Shown here piece after piece: positions 17,610-26,201 of a DNA stretch of 64,000 nucleotides. Position 1 is the stretch's first letter; each line of letters opens with the position of its first letter. The DNA is from Streptomyces sp. AC555_RSS877. Lineage in GTDB: Bacteria; Actinomycetota; Actinomycetes; Streptomycetales; Streptomycetaceae. A program made the position numbers and the translations under genes. The stretch lies in NCBI RefSeq assembly GCF_019049245.1, contig NZ_JAGMUK010000022.1:102960-166959 (forward strand). The letters run 5' to 3'. The notes beneath the pieces were generated by a model. The model was not told the DNA's origin. It did not search any database and saw nothing but the letters and a program-made list of their open reading frames with translations.

Positions 17610-18233
17610 ATGGGAAGCGATCACATGCCGATCGGGCGCCGCGAGAGGGCCAAACAGGACAAGCGCGAGCGCATCATGACCGCCGCCCGCGAGCTGTTCG
17701 CCGAACACGGCGTCGACAGGGTCACGACGCAGCAGGTCGCCCGCCGGGCCGATGTCGCCATCGGGACGCTCTACCTGTACGCGTCCACGAAGGCCGAGTT
17801 GCTGATCATGGTGCAGAACGAGAAGTTCGCCGCCGCCGTCGATTCCGGCCTCGCCGCCGCCGACGCCGCCGTCGGACAGGGCGCGCTGGAGCGGGTCATC
17901 GCTCTCATCCGCCCCCTGGTGGAGTGCGTGCGGGAGCACCTCGAGAACGGCCGCACCTATCTGCGCGAACTTGTCTTCGGCGACCCGGCCGAGCCATACC
18001 GGCAAGTGGGTCTGACCCTTGCCGGCCGCGTCGAGGACGGCATCACCGGCCTGCTCACGCGCAACGAGGACATCGGCGCCGCCGACGCGGCAACGCTGGC
18101 GCGGGTGATCACCGCGATCATCCACATCAGCACCACCGCCACCGTGTGCCCGCACCGCAGCGACGAGGCCGTGCTCGCCGACATCCGCGACCAGATCCAC
18201 GCCACCCTGGCGCAGCACATCCGCGCCGCATGA
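17610..18233 (+). CDS. TetR family regulator (207 aa)
   Basis: The helix-turn-helix VTTQQVARRADVAIGTLYLYASTK follows GRRERAKQDKRERI. The C-terminal half contains NGRTYLRELVFGDP, shared with the paralog at 12017-12604. The ATG at 17610 follows an AAGGGGGG ribosome-binding sequence; an upstream TTG at 17592 and the inner ATG at 17625 are alternatives. It probably represses the divergent four-gene operon and itself through the palindrome at 17572-17587. Confidence 0.87.
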   Translation: MGSDHMPIGRRERAKQDKRERIMTAARELFAEHGVDRVTTQQVARRADVAIGTLYLYASTKAELLIMVQNEKFAAAVDSGLAAADAAVGQGALERVIALIRPLVECVREHLENGRTYLRELVFGDPAEPYRQVGLTLAGRVEDGITGLLTRNEDIGAADAATLARVITAIIHISTTATVCPHRSDEAVLADIRDQIHATLAQHIRAA

Positions 18234-18282
18234 CCGCTCGCTCCACGAGCCGACCATGTCCCCGGAACGGGGGCACTTCGTG

Positions 18283-18375
18283 AGCACGCGCTACGGCGTG
18301 GTCACCATCGGCGGCGGAACCGGGGGCACGTCACCGCGATCCGCGCCGCGCAACTCGGCAAGAACAACCTGTCCG
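18283..18375 (+). pseudogene. Dihydrolipoamide-dehydrogenase-like N-terminal fossil
   Basis: RYGVVTIGGGTGG and, after a one-base shift, VTAIRAAQLGKNNL match the FAD-binding N-terminus of flavoprotein disulfide reductases. The fragment then runs directly into a CGGCAGTG tandem repeat. No remaining domain is present. Confidence 0.55.
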
Positions 18376-18413
18376 GCAGTGCGGCAGTGCGGCAGTGCGG
18401 CAGTGCGGCAGTG
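18374..18413. repeat. Tandem repeat, five copies of CGGCAGTG
   Basis: Five perfect head-to-tail copies of the octamer CGGCAGTG occupy a non-coding stretch just after a gene fossil. The unit length is not a multiple of three. It looks like replication-slippage expansion in decayed DNA. Confidence 0.9.
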
Positions 18414-18448
18414 CGGACAACGGACAGCCGCTCACCCTGCACTCCCGG

Positions 18449-19468
18449 TCAGGCCGGCGGCGTCTGCCCGCCCTGCGCCTCACGTTCCCAGATGGGACTG
18501 CGGTCCTTGTCGACCAAGGCCGCTCGGACGCCCTCCAGGAAGTCCGGCGTGCGGATGGTCGTGCGCGTGAGAGTGAGCTCGGCGTCAAGGCACTCGCGCA
18601 ACGTCTGCTGTCTGCCTCGGGCCAGCAGGTTGTGAGTGATCTCCAAGCTCTGCGGCGAGGCGGACTCCAAGGCGATCAACGCGTCTGACGCCCAGGCGGT
18701 GCCGAGGTGACGCAGGCGTTTCTCGATCTCACCGAGGGTCGGCGCGCCGAACGCCCAGTCCATCTCCCCGCGTACCTCCGCCAGCCTGCTCGCCCCCACC
18801 GGCGAACGGTCGGCAAGGCGGTTCAGGACGACGTCCACCGGGGCGCCTGGGCTGTCCGCCAGGGCGTCTCCGACCGCACCGAGCCTGTCCGTGGGGACGA
18901 AGTGCGTGGCCAGCCCCGCGTACAGGGCGTCGGCAGCGTCGAGACGGTGCCCGGTCAGTCCCAGGTACATGCCCATCGCGCCGGGCAGCCGCGGCAGAAA
19001 GTAGCTGGCCCCGATGTCGGGGAAGAAACCGATCCCGGTCTCGGGCATCGCCAGCACCGCACGCTCGGTGACGACGCGGAAGGTGCCGTGGACCGACAGA
19101 CCGAGACCACCGCCCATGCACATGCCGTCGATGAGCGACACGACCGGCACGGGATACTCAGCGATCCGGGCGTTGAGCCGGTACTCGGAGGCGAAGAACC
19201 GCTCACTGGCCTCGGCATCCCCAGCGAGGCTGTGCTCGCGGATCGTGCGGATGTCGCCGCCGGCACAGAAGGCCTTCACACTGGTGCTGGCGATCACCAC
19301 AGCGGACAGCGGTGTGTGCTCCCATGCGGCGAGCGCACCGTCAATGGCCGCGACCATGCCTGTCGTCAGGGCGTTGAGCGCCTTGGGTCGGTTCAGAAGG
19401 ATCCGGCCGACGCCCCGGTGCACATCGGTGAGAACCTCGCCCTCAGCAATGTCAGTCATGCGTCTCAT
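18449..19468 (-). CDS. 3-hydroxyisobutyryl-CoA hydrolase-like protein (339 aa)
   Basis: This crotonase-family protein has the ECH_2/HIBCH signatures AFCAGGDIR, MCMGGGLGLSVHG and PETGIGFFPDIGASYFL. At about 340 aa its length fits the hydrolase rather than a 260-aa hydratase. HIBCH releases 3-hydroxyisobutyrate from its CoA ester in valine breakdown; here no other valine genes are close, so the physiological substrate is open. The ATG at 19468 has a GGAG motif 8 bp upstream; the ATG at 19459 is an alternative. Confidence 0.82.
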   Translation of the reverse strand: MRRMTDIAEGEVLTDVHRGVGRILLNRPKALNALTTGMVAAIDGALAAWEHTPLSAVVIASTSVKAFCAGGDIRTIREHSLAGDAEASERFFASEYRLNARIAEYPVPVVSLIDGMCMGGGLGLSVHGTFRVVTERAVLAMPETGIGFFPDIGASYFLPRLPGAMGMYLGLTGHRLDAADALYAGLATHFVPTDRLGAVGDALADSPGAPVDVVLNRLADRSPVGASRLAEVRGEMDWAFGAPTLGEIEKRLRHLGTAWASDALIALESASPQSLEITHNLLARGRQQTLRECLDAELTLTRTTIRTPDFLEGVRAALVDKDRSPIWEREAQGGQTPPA

Positions 19469-19533
19469 CTCGTACTCCGCGCGGACCTGGCTGTTGTGCC
19501 ATCACCGTTCCTCCGTCGCCGACTGTCGCCCCT

Positions 19534-19632
19534 CATGGCTGAGCAGGCGCTCGTGTCCGGAACCCCGCCAACAACCCCGTTGTGCCCACCGTGGACGAGA
19601 TCCAGGACCTCTACTCGCAGATCTACGGCTGA
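19534..19632 (+). pseudogene. Inverted C-terminal fragment of an iron alcohol dehydrogenase
   Basis: The + strand reads MAEQALVSG and, after a one-base shift, NPANNPVVPTVDEIQDLYSQIYG followed by a stop. This is the usual C-terminus of an iron-containing alcohol dehydrogenase. The rest of the gene lies immediately to the right on the opposite strand, so the last about 33 codons have been inverted. Confidence 0.7.
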
Positions 19633-20110
19633 AGGTCAAGATCCTCGCACAGGTCGCGGAGCGCCTCCACGAACCTCCCGGCCGCCAGGGCATCGCCGTC
19701 GCCGTCGGCGGCAACTCCGAACGCGCGGGCGCAGTCGGCGTACCGGCTCTCGGCGGCCGGTACGGAGAACGCCGTCACCGCGGGGAAGAGCATCGCATTC
19801 GACAGACCATGAGCGACGTGGAAGTGCGCGCCGATCGGGCGGCTCATGCCGTGCCATGGTCGACTCGCCCCACGCCATCTACCCCGGCACGGACGAGAGC
19901 GTTCAGCGCGAGGCCGCCGGAGAGCGGATTTGCCTTGCGGCTCACGTACGCCTCGACGGCACGACTGAGCGCGTCGACGACGGCGACCGACAGGAACGCC
20001 GGTCCCGAACAGAGTCATCTTCTCGTCCGTGGCGCTGTCGTGATGCTGAGGTTCGTGTGCGGAGCCTTGTAGTCCCGCATCCGGCCGCCCTGAACGCCCC
20101 ACAGACAGGC
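19623..20110 (-). pseudogene. Iron-containing alcohol dehydrogenase pseudogene (body)
   Basis: Minus-strand segments in several frames give ATDEKMTLFGTGVP, then VVDALSRAVEAYVSRKANPLSG, then HGMSRPIGAHFHVAHGLSNAMLFPAV. These are the conserved C-terminal half of Fe-ADHs, including iron-ligand histidines. At least two frameshifts are needed to join them. Reading stops at 19623, where the inverted C-terminal fragment begins. Confidence 0.7.
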
Positions 20111-20363
20111 TGGCGCCAAGCCTATCGGTCGTCGGATCCGGGACGGTCCCGGCAGACAGACACGGCTGCAGTCCGGCGTCCTCACGCATCACCATCAGGC
20201 GTTCCGCCGCACCGGCCCAGGCGACGGGGGGACTGCTCCTCCCAGACAGTCGGACCTCAGACCGCTGATCCGCAACGGCAGAGATTCTGGAGCGTTGATC
20301 ACCCTCGGTCGCCCGCACTGCGCCGCCGCGCCCGCAGCCAGAGGTGCCCCCTACTGTTCTGCG

Positions 20364-20401
20364 TTTACTTTCTTATACTCAGCCAGTAGCGTCAGGACCA
20401 G
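20364..20401 (+). promoter_or_regulatory. Promoter element with TACT-N5-AGTA box (copy 2)
   Basis: This 38-bp stretch is about 90% identical to that at 7332-7369 and keeps the TACT-N5-AGTA half-sites (TACTCAGCCAGTA). It lies 60-100 bp before the esterase start at 20463. No regulator gene is adjacent, so trans control by the HxlR protein at 6799-7308 is proposed. Confidence 0.6.
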
Positions 20402-20462
20402 CACATCAACCTGGCTGCACGCGGGACGTGGGCGTGGCAGCAACCTGCGAAGGAGCACCACC

Positions 20463-21374
20463 ATGGGCGTAAGCCGAGAGGCACACGAGTTCGCGGAGTT
20501 CCTCGCGAGCGTGAGCGCGAAGTCGTCGACACCCGGTCTCGACCTGGCCGTCATCCGCGACATCGTGGACTCGAACCACAAGGCGTCGACCGAGCCGGAA
20601 GGCGTCACGTACGCCGAGGTGGACGCGGGCGGCGTTCCCGCCCTCTGGGCCATCCCCGATGGTGCCGATCCCGACAAGGCACTGCTCCACTTCCACTTCG
20701 GCGGATCCGTCACCGCCTCCATGCACTCGGACCGCAAGGCCGCCGGCCACATCGCCAAGGCAGCCGGAGCCCGCTCCCTCGTCGTGGACTTCCGCCTGGC
20801 GCCCGAACACCCCTACCCGGCGCAGCTCGACGACGCCGAGACGGCGTACCGGTGGCTGCTCTCGCAGGGCTACGAGCCGCGGAACATCGGCAGCACGGGC
20901 CACTCGATCGGCGGCACCCTCGCGGTGATGCTCCCGCTGCGCCTGCTCGCGAAGGGCGAGGCGACGCCGGGCGCGATCGTCAGCGTCTCGCCGTGGACCG
21001 ACCTCACCATCCAGAACGCGTCGGTGGACGAGGACGAGGACAACGACAAGATGCTCAGCAGGAGCACCCTCGAACTCTTCCGAGGAGCCTGGCTGCAGGA
21101 TCCCGCCGTGGACTTCACCGACCCCGCGATCAGCATCGCAAACGCCGATCTGACCGGCCTGCCGCCCACGACCGTCCACTACGGCGAGTACGAGACCCTC
21201 GCCGACGACGGCGCCGAACTCGGCCGACGCCTCGCGGACTTCAAGGTCACCTCAGAGGTCCACCCGATGCCCGAAGGGCAGCACTCGTTCATCCTGGGCG
21301 CCGGGCGCGTACCCGAGGTGGACCAGGCGATCCAGCAGATGGGCCAATGGCTGCGCAAGCACCTCGGCGCGTGA
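20463..21374 (+). CDS. HSL-type alpha/beta hydrolase (esterase) (304 aa)
   Basis: This alpha/beta-hydrolase-3 (hormone-sensitive-lipase family) protein has RLAPEHPYPAQLDDA and YETLADDG typical of the group. The oxyanion motif, usually HGGG, reads HFGG (residues 78-81). The nucleophile elbow, usually GDSAGG, reads GHSIGG (Ser148). The late His is in EGQHSF. These changes may alter specificity but leave a complete triad. A GAAGGAG ribosome-binding site precedes the ATG. The promoter carries copy 2 of the TACT-N5-AGTA element. Confidence 0.85.
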   Translation: MGVSREAHEFAEFLASVSAKSSTPGLDLAVIRDIVDSNHKASTEPEGVTYAEVDAGGVPALWAIPDGADPDKALLHFHFGGSVTASMHSDRKAAGHIAKAAGARSLVVDFRLAPEHPYPAQLDDAETAYRWLLSQGYEPRNIGSTGHSIGGTLAVMLPLRLLAKGEATPGAIVSVSPWTDLTIQNASVDEDEDNDKMLSRSTLELFRGAWLQDPAVDFTDPAISIANADLTGLPPTTVHYGEYETLADDGAELGRRLADFKVTSEVHPMPEGQHSFILGAGRVPEVDQAIQQMGQWLRKHLGA

Positions 21375-21559
21375 GCTGAAGGCACACTGGGCGGAGCGGC
21401 CCTTCGGCCGGACCGCCGCACCACCGCGATGCCGGTGACCGGTTCCCGCCGGTCGCCGGCATCCTGCCAGACCATGTCGGCCGGCATGCGGTGCCTGTGT
21501 CCGACACCGTTCCCCACCCAGCCACATCACCGTCCCTTGATGCCACAAAGGAGTGCGCG

Positions 21560-23449
21560 ATGGGAACATACGAAGATGTCTTCCGCGCCAGTACCGAGGA
21601 CCCGGAGAGCTTCTGGCTGAAGGCGGCGGAGGGCATCGACTGGGATGTCGCTCCGCGACGCGCTCTGGACTCCTCGGGCGCACCCTTCTACCGCTGGTTT
21701 CCCGACGGACGGCTCAACGTCTGCTTCAATGCGCTCGACCGGCACATCGAAGCCGGCCGGGGCGAGCAACCCGCGCTCGTCCACGACTCCCCCGTGACGG
21801 GCACCCGGCGCACCTACACCTACGAACAGCTGAGGGACGAGGTGGCGGCCTTCGCCGGAGCACTCGCACAGCTCGGCGTGGGACACGGCGACCGCGTGGT
21901 CATCTACATGCCGATGGTCCTCGAGGCCGTTGTCGCGGTGCTGGCCTGCGCACGCATCGGCGCGGTCCACTCGGTCGTCTTCGGCGGGTTCGCCCCTCGT
22001 GAACTCGCCCTTCGCATCGACGACGCCGCCCCCAAAGTGGTCGTCTCCGCCTCCTGCGGAATCGAGGGCAAGCGTGTGATCGCGTACAAGCCCCTGCTCG
22101 ACCGGGCGATCGAGCTCGCGGTCCACAAGCCGGAGAAGAGCGTGATCCTGCAACGCCCACAGGAGACGGCCGAGTTGGGGCCTCACGACCTCGACTGGGC
22201 CGACCTGGTGGCTACCGCGCCACCGGCCGACTGTGTTCCCGTCCCCGCAACCGACCCCCTCTACATCCTCTACACCTCCGGAACCACCGGAAAGCCCAAG
22301 GGAGTCGTGCGTGACTGCGGCGGCTACGCGGTCGCCCTCCACTGGTCGATGGGCGCCGTGTACGACGTGGGCCCGGGCGAGACCATGTTCACCGGCTCCG
22401 ATGTCGGCTGGGTCGTCGGGCACTCGTACATCGTCTACGCGCCCCTGCTGGCCGGCGCGACCACGGTGCTGTACGAGGGCAAGCCGGTCGGCACCCCGGA
22501 CGCGGGCCAGTTCTGGCGGGTGGCCGCCGAGTACGGCGTCAAGACCATGTTCACGGCGCCTACCGCCTTCCGGGCGATCAGGAAGGAGGACCCGAAGGGG
22601 GCGCTCACCGCCGGCTACGACCTCTCCCACCTGCGCTATCTCTTCCTGGCCGGTGAACGCCTCGACCCCGAGACCTATCACTGGGCGAGCGACCTGCTGG
22701 GCGTCCCGGTGATCGACCACTGGTGGCAGACCGAGACCGGCTGGCCCATCGTCGCCAACCCTGTGGGCATCGAAGCCGCTCCCCTCAAGCCCGGCTCCCC
22801 GACCCGCCCGCTGCCGGGCTGGGACGTCCGCGTCCTCGACGCTTCGGGCAAGCCGGTGCCCGCGGGCGTCGACGGCGCGATCGTCGTGAGGCTTCCCCTG
22901 CCGCCCGGCGCGCTCCCCACGCTCTGGAAAGACGACGACCGCTACGTCGCCTCCTACCTCTCCGCCTACGACGGCTACTACCTCACCGGCGACAGCGGCC
23001 ACCTCGACGACGACGGCTACGTCTTCGTCATGGGCCGCACCGACGACGTCATCAACGTCGCCGGACACCGGCTGTCCACCGGCAGCATGGAAGAGGCCCT
23101 GGCCGCCCACCCCGACGTCGCCGAATGCGCCGTCATAGGCGTCGCCGACGAACTCAAGGGACAGATCCCGCGCGGCTTCGTCGTCCTGAAAGCCGGCAGC
23201 GACCGCGAACCGGGCGAGGTCGAGGCCGAACTCGTCCAGCTCGTACGGACACGCATCGGCGCCGTCGCCTCCCTCAAGGACGTCACGGTCGTGGCCGCCC
23301 TGCCCAAGACTCGCTCGGGAAAGATCCTCCGCAAGACGATGCGCGGCATCGCCGACGGGCACGACGAACCGATCCCCTCCACAGTGGACGACCCCGGTGT
23401 CATCGAGGCCCTGCGCCCTGTTCTCCGCCGCGCCGGTCACACCCCGTGA
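21560..23449 (+). CDS. prpE: Propionyl-CoA/acetyl-CoA synthetase family protein (629 aa)
   Basis: This ANL ligase has YTSGTTGKPKGVVRD (P-loop), the YEGKP and DHWWQTETGWPI blocks typical of short-chain acyl-CoA synthetases, and the hinge GRTDDVINVAGHRLSTG. The acylation-regulated C-terminal lysine is in KTRSGKILRKTMRG. The N-terminal pattern (FWLKAAEGIDWDVAPRRAL) fits PrpE, which activates propionate, better than AcsA. The start is the ATG after AAAGGAG. It stands alone after the esterase at 20463, so it may convert an acid released by that enzyme into its CoA ester (inference). Confidence 0.88.
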   Translation: MGTYEDVFRASTEDPESFWLKAAEGIDWDVAPRRALDSSGAPFYRWFPDGRLNVCFNALDRHIEAGRGEQPALVHDSPVTGTRRTYTYEQLRDEVAAFAGALAQLGVGHGDRVVIYMPMVLEAVVAVLACARIGAVHSVVFGGFAPRELALRIDDAAPKVVVSASCGIEGKRVIAYKPLLDRAIELAVHKPEKSVILQRPQETAELGPHDLDWADLVATAPPADCVPVPATDPLYILYTSGTTGKPKGVVRDCGGYAVALHWSMGAVYDVGPGETMFTGSDVGWVVGHSYIVYAPLLAGATTVLYEGKPVGTPDAGQFWRVAAEYGVKTMFTAPTAFRAIRKEDPKGALTAGYDLSHLRYLFLAGERLDPETYHWASDLLGVPVIDHWWQTETGWPIVANPVGIEAAPLKPGSPTRPLPGWDVRVLDASGKPVPAGVDGAIVVRLPLPPGALPTLWKDDDRYVASYLSAYDGYYLTGDSGHLDDDGYVFVMGRTDDVINVAGHRLSTGSMEEALAAHPDVAECAVIGVADELKGQIPRGFVVLKAGSDREPGEVEAELVQLVRTRIGAVASLKDVTVVAALPKTRSGKILRKTMRGIADGHDEPIPSTVDDPGVIEALRPVLRRAGHTP

Positions 23450-23616
23450 TCGGCTGTCGCCTTCCCTGGCTTGCGGTGGGCGGTAGCGCCCGGCGGACTG
23501 CCCCACCGGAGCCTTTGACGCCGATCACGCGACCTGGGGTCTCCCCAGCGACCTGGCAGTCGTCTCTACGGCCCGCGTCCAGGCATCCGATCAACTGACC
23601 ACCTGAGATATCGAGC

Positions 23617-23985
23617 CGGTGATTGTCGCGTGGAAGGCCGCACACCGTTCGGTCAGCGGCCACCAGGGACGGTACGAGATGCGGGAGATCGTCAACTCAC
23701 TCCTCTACCAGGGCCGCACCGGCCGCCAGTGGGACCTGCTTCCGCACGACCTGCCGCCGGGCGGCGCGGTGATGTACCAACTTCGCCAAGTGGCGCGACG
23801 ACGGCACCGACCAGACCATACACGACCTGCTGCGCTGGCAGGTGCGGGAGATGGCGCGGCGGAAAGCGGACCCGAGCCTGGTGGTGCTCGACACCCAGAG
23901 CATGCATGCGGCGGCCGGGTGCCCGCGGAGTCGACGGGGTGTGATGCGGCAAAAAAAGTACCGGGCCGCAAGCGCAGCCTGGCGC
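23617..23985 (+). pseudogene. IS5-family transposase fragment
   Basis: Frames on the + strand give AHRSVSGHQGRYEMREIVNSLLYQ, GRQWDLLPHDLPPGGAV, DDGTDQTIHDLLRWQVREMARRK and VVLDTQSMHAAAG, with two or more frameshifts. This is the N-terminal part of an IS5-type transposase including the first catalytic Asp in VVLDTQS. It is followed directly by an intact small gene at 23991. Confidence 0.75.
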
Positions 23986-23990
23986 AGCAC

Positions 23991-24413
23991 ATGACCGGCG
24001 GGGAGCTGACCCTCGGGGCGGTGCTGGCCCGGCTGGAGGAGCGGGAACGGGAGATCGCCGCGCAGGCCGAGACGACGGGAGAGCAGATCGAGCAGCTGAC
24101 CGCACGGCTGGACGAGCTCGGCAGGGCCGCTGAGGAGATCCGGATCACCCGCAAGACACTGCTGGAGCTGCCCGATCCGCAGCCACCCGCGCCGCCGGCG
24201 CCGAAGCTGCCCGACCATCCGGCCTACCGGCAGATCCTGGCAGTATTCCCCGCGGCCGACGCTCCGCTGCGGGCGCGGCAGGTGTGCGAGGCGATGGACA
24301 TGGAGATCGCGTCCAACACCTTCAACAACACCCGCCTGAAGCTCAAGCGGCTGACCGAGCGCGGAATCCTGGTCGAGACCGGGCAGGGTTTGTTCACCCA
24401 GCCGCGGCCGTAG
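23991..24413 (+). CDS. Small coiled-coil/winged-helix protein (140 aa)
   Basis: Residues about 5-60 form a charged coiled coil (ARLEEREREIAAQAETTG), a proline-rich linker follows, and residues about 80-135 look like a winged helix (AVFPAADAPLRARQVCEAMD, RLKLKRLTERGILVETGQGLFTQ). The C-terminal domain is shared with the 103-aa protein at 25241. I do not recognise a named family. The gene touches a degenerate transposase gene, and one upstream frame fuses them, so it may have travelled with an IS. A DNA-binding role is inferred from fold appearance only. Confidence 0.6.
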   Translation: MTGGELTLGAVLARLEEREREIAAQAETTGEQIEQLTARLDELGRAAEEIRITRKTLLELPDPQPPAPPAPKLPDHPAYRQILAVFPAADAPLRARQVCEAMDMEIASNTFNNTRLKLKRLTERGILVETGQGLFTQPRP

Positions 24414-24486
24414 CCGCCCGGCGGCTGCGGCCGGCCCGCCTGCCCCTCCCGAAAGGGGGAAACAGGCATCAACTCACGTAACCCTC

Positions 24487-24915
24487 TCAGGACTGCAACT
24501 GGGCGAAGAGCGTCGCCAGGTCGATGAGGCCCCAGTGGTCGGTGAGCTTCCCGTCGGCCACCTTGAACATACGGACCTCCAGCACCTTGATCGATCGGCC
24601 GGTGGCGGGAGTGCCGTTGAAGGACCCGGTGTTCGTGCCGGTGAGGATGAAGCTGATCGCGAACCAATCGTCCTCGGCGACGACACGGACCGGCGTGGCG
24701 GCGAAGTCGGGGACCGCGTCAAGGAACGACGCAAGCACCGCGCGGGCCTCCTCGAGGCCGGTGGTGGTGCCATCGGCGGCGTGGTTGCGGAAGTCCGGCG
24801 CGTACAGGGCGAACAGGGCGTCGAGGTCGCGCAGGTTGACGCGCCTGACGTACTCATCGGCAAGCCGGTGCAAGTCGGCGGCGGACGTTCGGGGCTCGAC
24901 GTTCGAGGAAGACAT
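24487..24915 (-). CDS. SnoaL/NTF2-like protein (142 aa)
   Basis: This is a SnoaL-like polyketide-cyclase/NTF2-fold protein, with DEYVRRVNLRDLDALFALYAPDF at the N-terminus and GLEEARAVLASFLDAVPDF and FKVADGKLTDHWGLID typical of this cone-shaped fold. Such proteins act as small isomerases, cyclases or hydrolases, or in detoxification. The start chosen is the ATG at 24915 (MSSSNVEPRT); a longer frame continues upstream without similarity. The upstream region holds a CTTACGATCATAAT site related to the operator in front of the reductase at 26202. Confidence 0.8.
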   Translation of the reverse strand: MSSSNVEPRTSAADLHRLADEYVRRVNLRDLDALFALYAPDFRNHAADGTTTGLEEARAVLASFLDAVPDFAATPVRVVAEDDWFAISFILTGTNTGSFNGTPATGRSIKVLEVRMFKVADGKLTDHWGLIDLATLFAQLQS

Positions 24916-25101
24916 GTGCTTCTCCAATGTGGATGGACGGAGCGGCTCCGCCCCGGTGACGGACAGGGGAATCGGGTCGAACAGGCGGGTTGGACGAGCA
25001 GGGTCTGGCACGTTTCCGACTTGCGCGAGTGCGACCACCCCTTCCGAGCCCGGGACCCGCCGGTCACGAGCGTCATCACGGGGAGGGCGACCACTCATTA
25101 C

Positions 25102-25115
25102 CTTACGATCATAAT
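25102..25115. promoter_or_regulatory. Candidate operator of the ATTAyG..GTAAT type
   Basis: CTTACGATCATAAT (reverse complement ATTATGATCGTAAG) matches 26038-26051 and 30313-30326 at most positions. It lies about 190 bp upstream of the SnoaL-like gene at 24915. Confidence 0.4.
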
Positions 25116-25240
25116 GCTATCGGGGCGACCGAGAGGCCGCAAGCAAGTTCCGAGGTGAGTGGGATCGTGTGGCGGCCTACCGGTCGAGCACGGGGGCACG
25201 CCGTCAGCCGTGAACGTCACGGCGGAGAAGGGGGCGCAGC

Positions 25241-25552
25241 GTGTGCGGCAGAAAGCGCCGCGTCGGTGATGACGAACACTTGACGATCAACCGGAAGACC
25301 ATTACTGCTCTCGCTGACCGTCTCCCCGCCCAGACCGCCGCGCCCGACCTGCCCGAGCACCCGGACTACCCCCGCATCCTCGCCGTCTTCAACGAGGTCA
25401 CCGACCCCCTCCGGGCCCGTGATGTCTACGAAGCCCTCGACCACGAACCGCTGCCGAAGAACATCGATGGCACCCGCGCCAAGCTGAAACGCCTCGTCAG
25501 GCTCGACGTCCTCACCGAGGCCGACGCCGGCAGCTTCACCAGAAAGCAGTAG
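25241..25552 (+). CDS. Small winged-helix-like protein (103 aa)
   Basis: The C-terminal 70 residues (EHPDYPRILAVFNEVTDPLRARDVYEALDHE and TRAKLKRLVRLDVLTE) parallel the winged-helix part of the protein at 23991-24413. The coiled coil is reduced to a short TINRKTITALADRLPAQ segment. It may be a truncated or compact relative. The GTG start is tentative. No function is recognised. Confidence 0.5.
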   Translation: MCGRKRRVGDDEHLTINRKTITALADRLPAQTAAPDLPEHPDYPRILAVFNEVTDPLRARDVYEALDHEPLPKNIDGTRAKLKRLVRLDVLTEADAGSFTRKQ

Positions 25553-25619
25553 CCGACCAAGCCCCCGCGACCAGCAGCCCTGCCCCAACCTCACCTGCAA
25601 ACGGACAACACCTCACGAA

Positions 25620-25905
25620 CCGCCCTCTGCGAGCTGGAGGAACTGGTCTTCACCCCCCGAACTCGCGGTCAGTGAACTCGTGGTCAGCGAACTGGTGACG
25701 ACCGCCATCCGCTACGGCAAGAGCCCTATCAAACTGCGGATGATCTTTCAGTCCGCCCTGACGAGCGAATCTCCGACGCCAGCAGCACCGCCCCGCACCT
25801 GCGCCGCGCCCAGGTCTCGACGACGACGGCCGCGGCCTGCTCCTCGTCGCCCACCCCACCGAATACTGGAGCACACGGCACACCCGCAAGGACAAGGTCA
25901 TCTAG
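25620..25905 (+). pseudogene. Anti-sigma/HATPase-type kinase fossil
   Basis: Segments in three frames give ELAVSELVVSELVTTAIRYG, SDASSTAPHLRRAQ and DDDGRGLLLVAHPTEYWSTRHT ending in KVI and a stop. These are the N-box and G-box regions of the small RsbW-like ATPases that Streptomyces encodes in large numbers. At least two frameshifts and a missing N-terminus make it non-functional. Confidence 0.7.
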
Positions 25906-26037
25906 GCGGAGCAGGCGGTTCCAGCTTCCGTTGCGGAACTCCCACCGCTCTGGCGTGAGGTCCTTGCGCGAGCTGCGCCGCGCGGCTTCGCGCCCCCTGC
26001 CGGGACCCACTTGCCACAGCCCACCCGACCGCTTAGT

Positions 26038-26051
26038 ATTACGTTCGTAAT
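26038..26051. promoter_or_regulatory. Operator-like palindrome ATTACG-TT-CGTAAT
   Basis: This perfect 6-bp inverted repeat lies in the only AT-rich segment upstream of the ene-reductase gene at 26202. Similar sites occur at 25102, 28563 and 30313, near other genes of the region. Confidence 0.7.
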
Positions 26052-26201
26052 TTAATAGGCCACTGCCGACTGCGACTCGACCGGCGGGCGCAGGGCGGGT
26101 GCGTCTTCGGACCCGGAGGCAGAAGAGCCAGGTGTCCACGTCCACGCGGTGTCCGCCCCCGCCCTTTTCGGCACCACCACACACCACCTGAGGAATGACC
26201 C

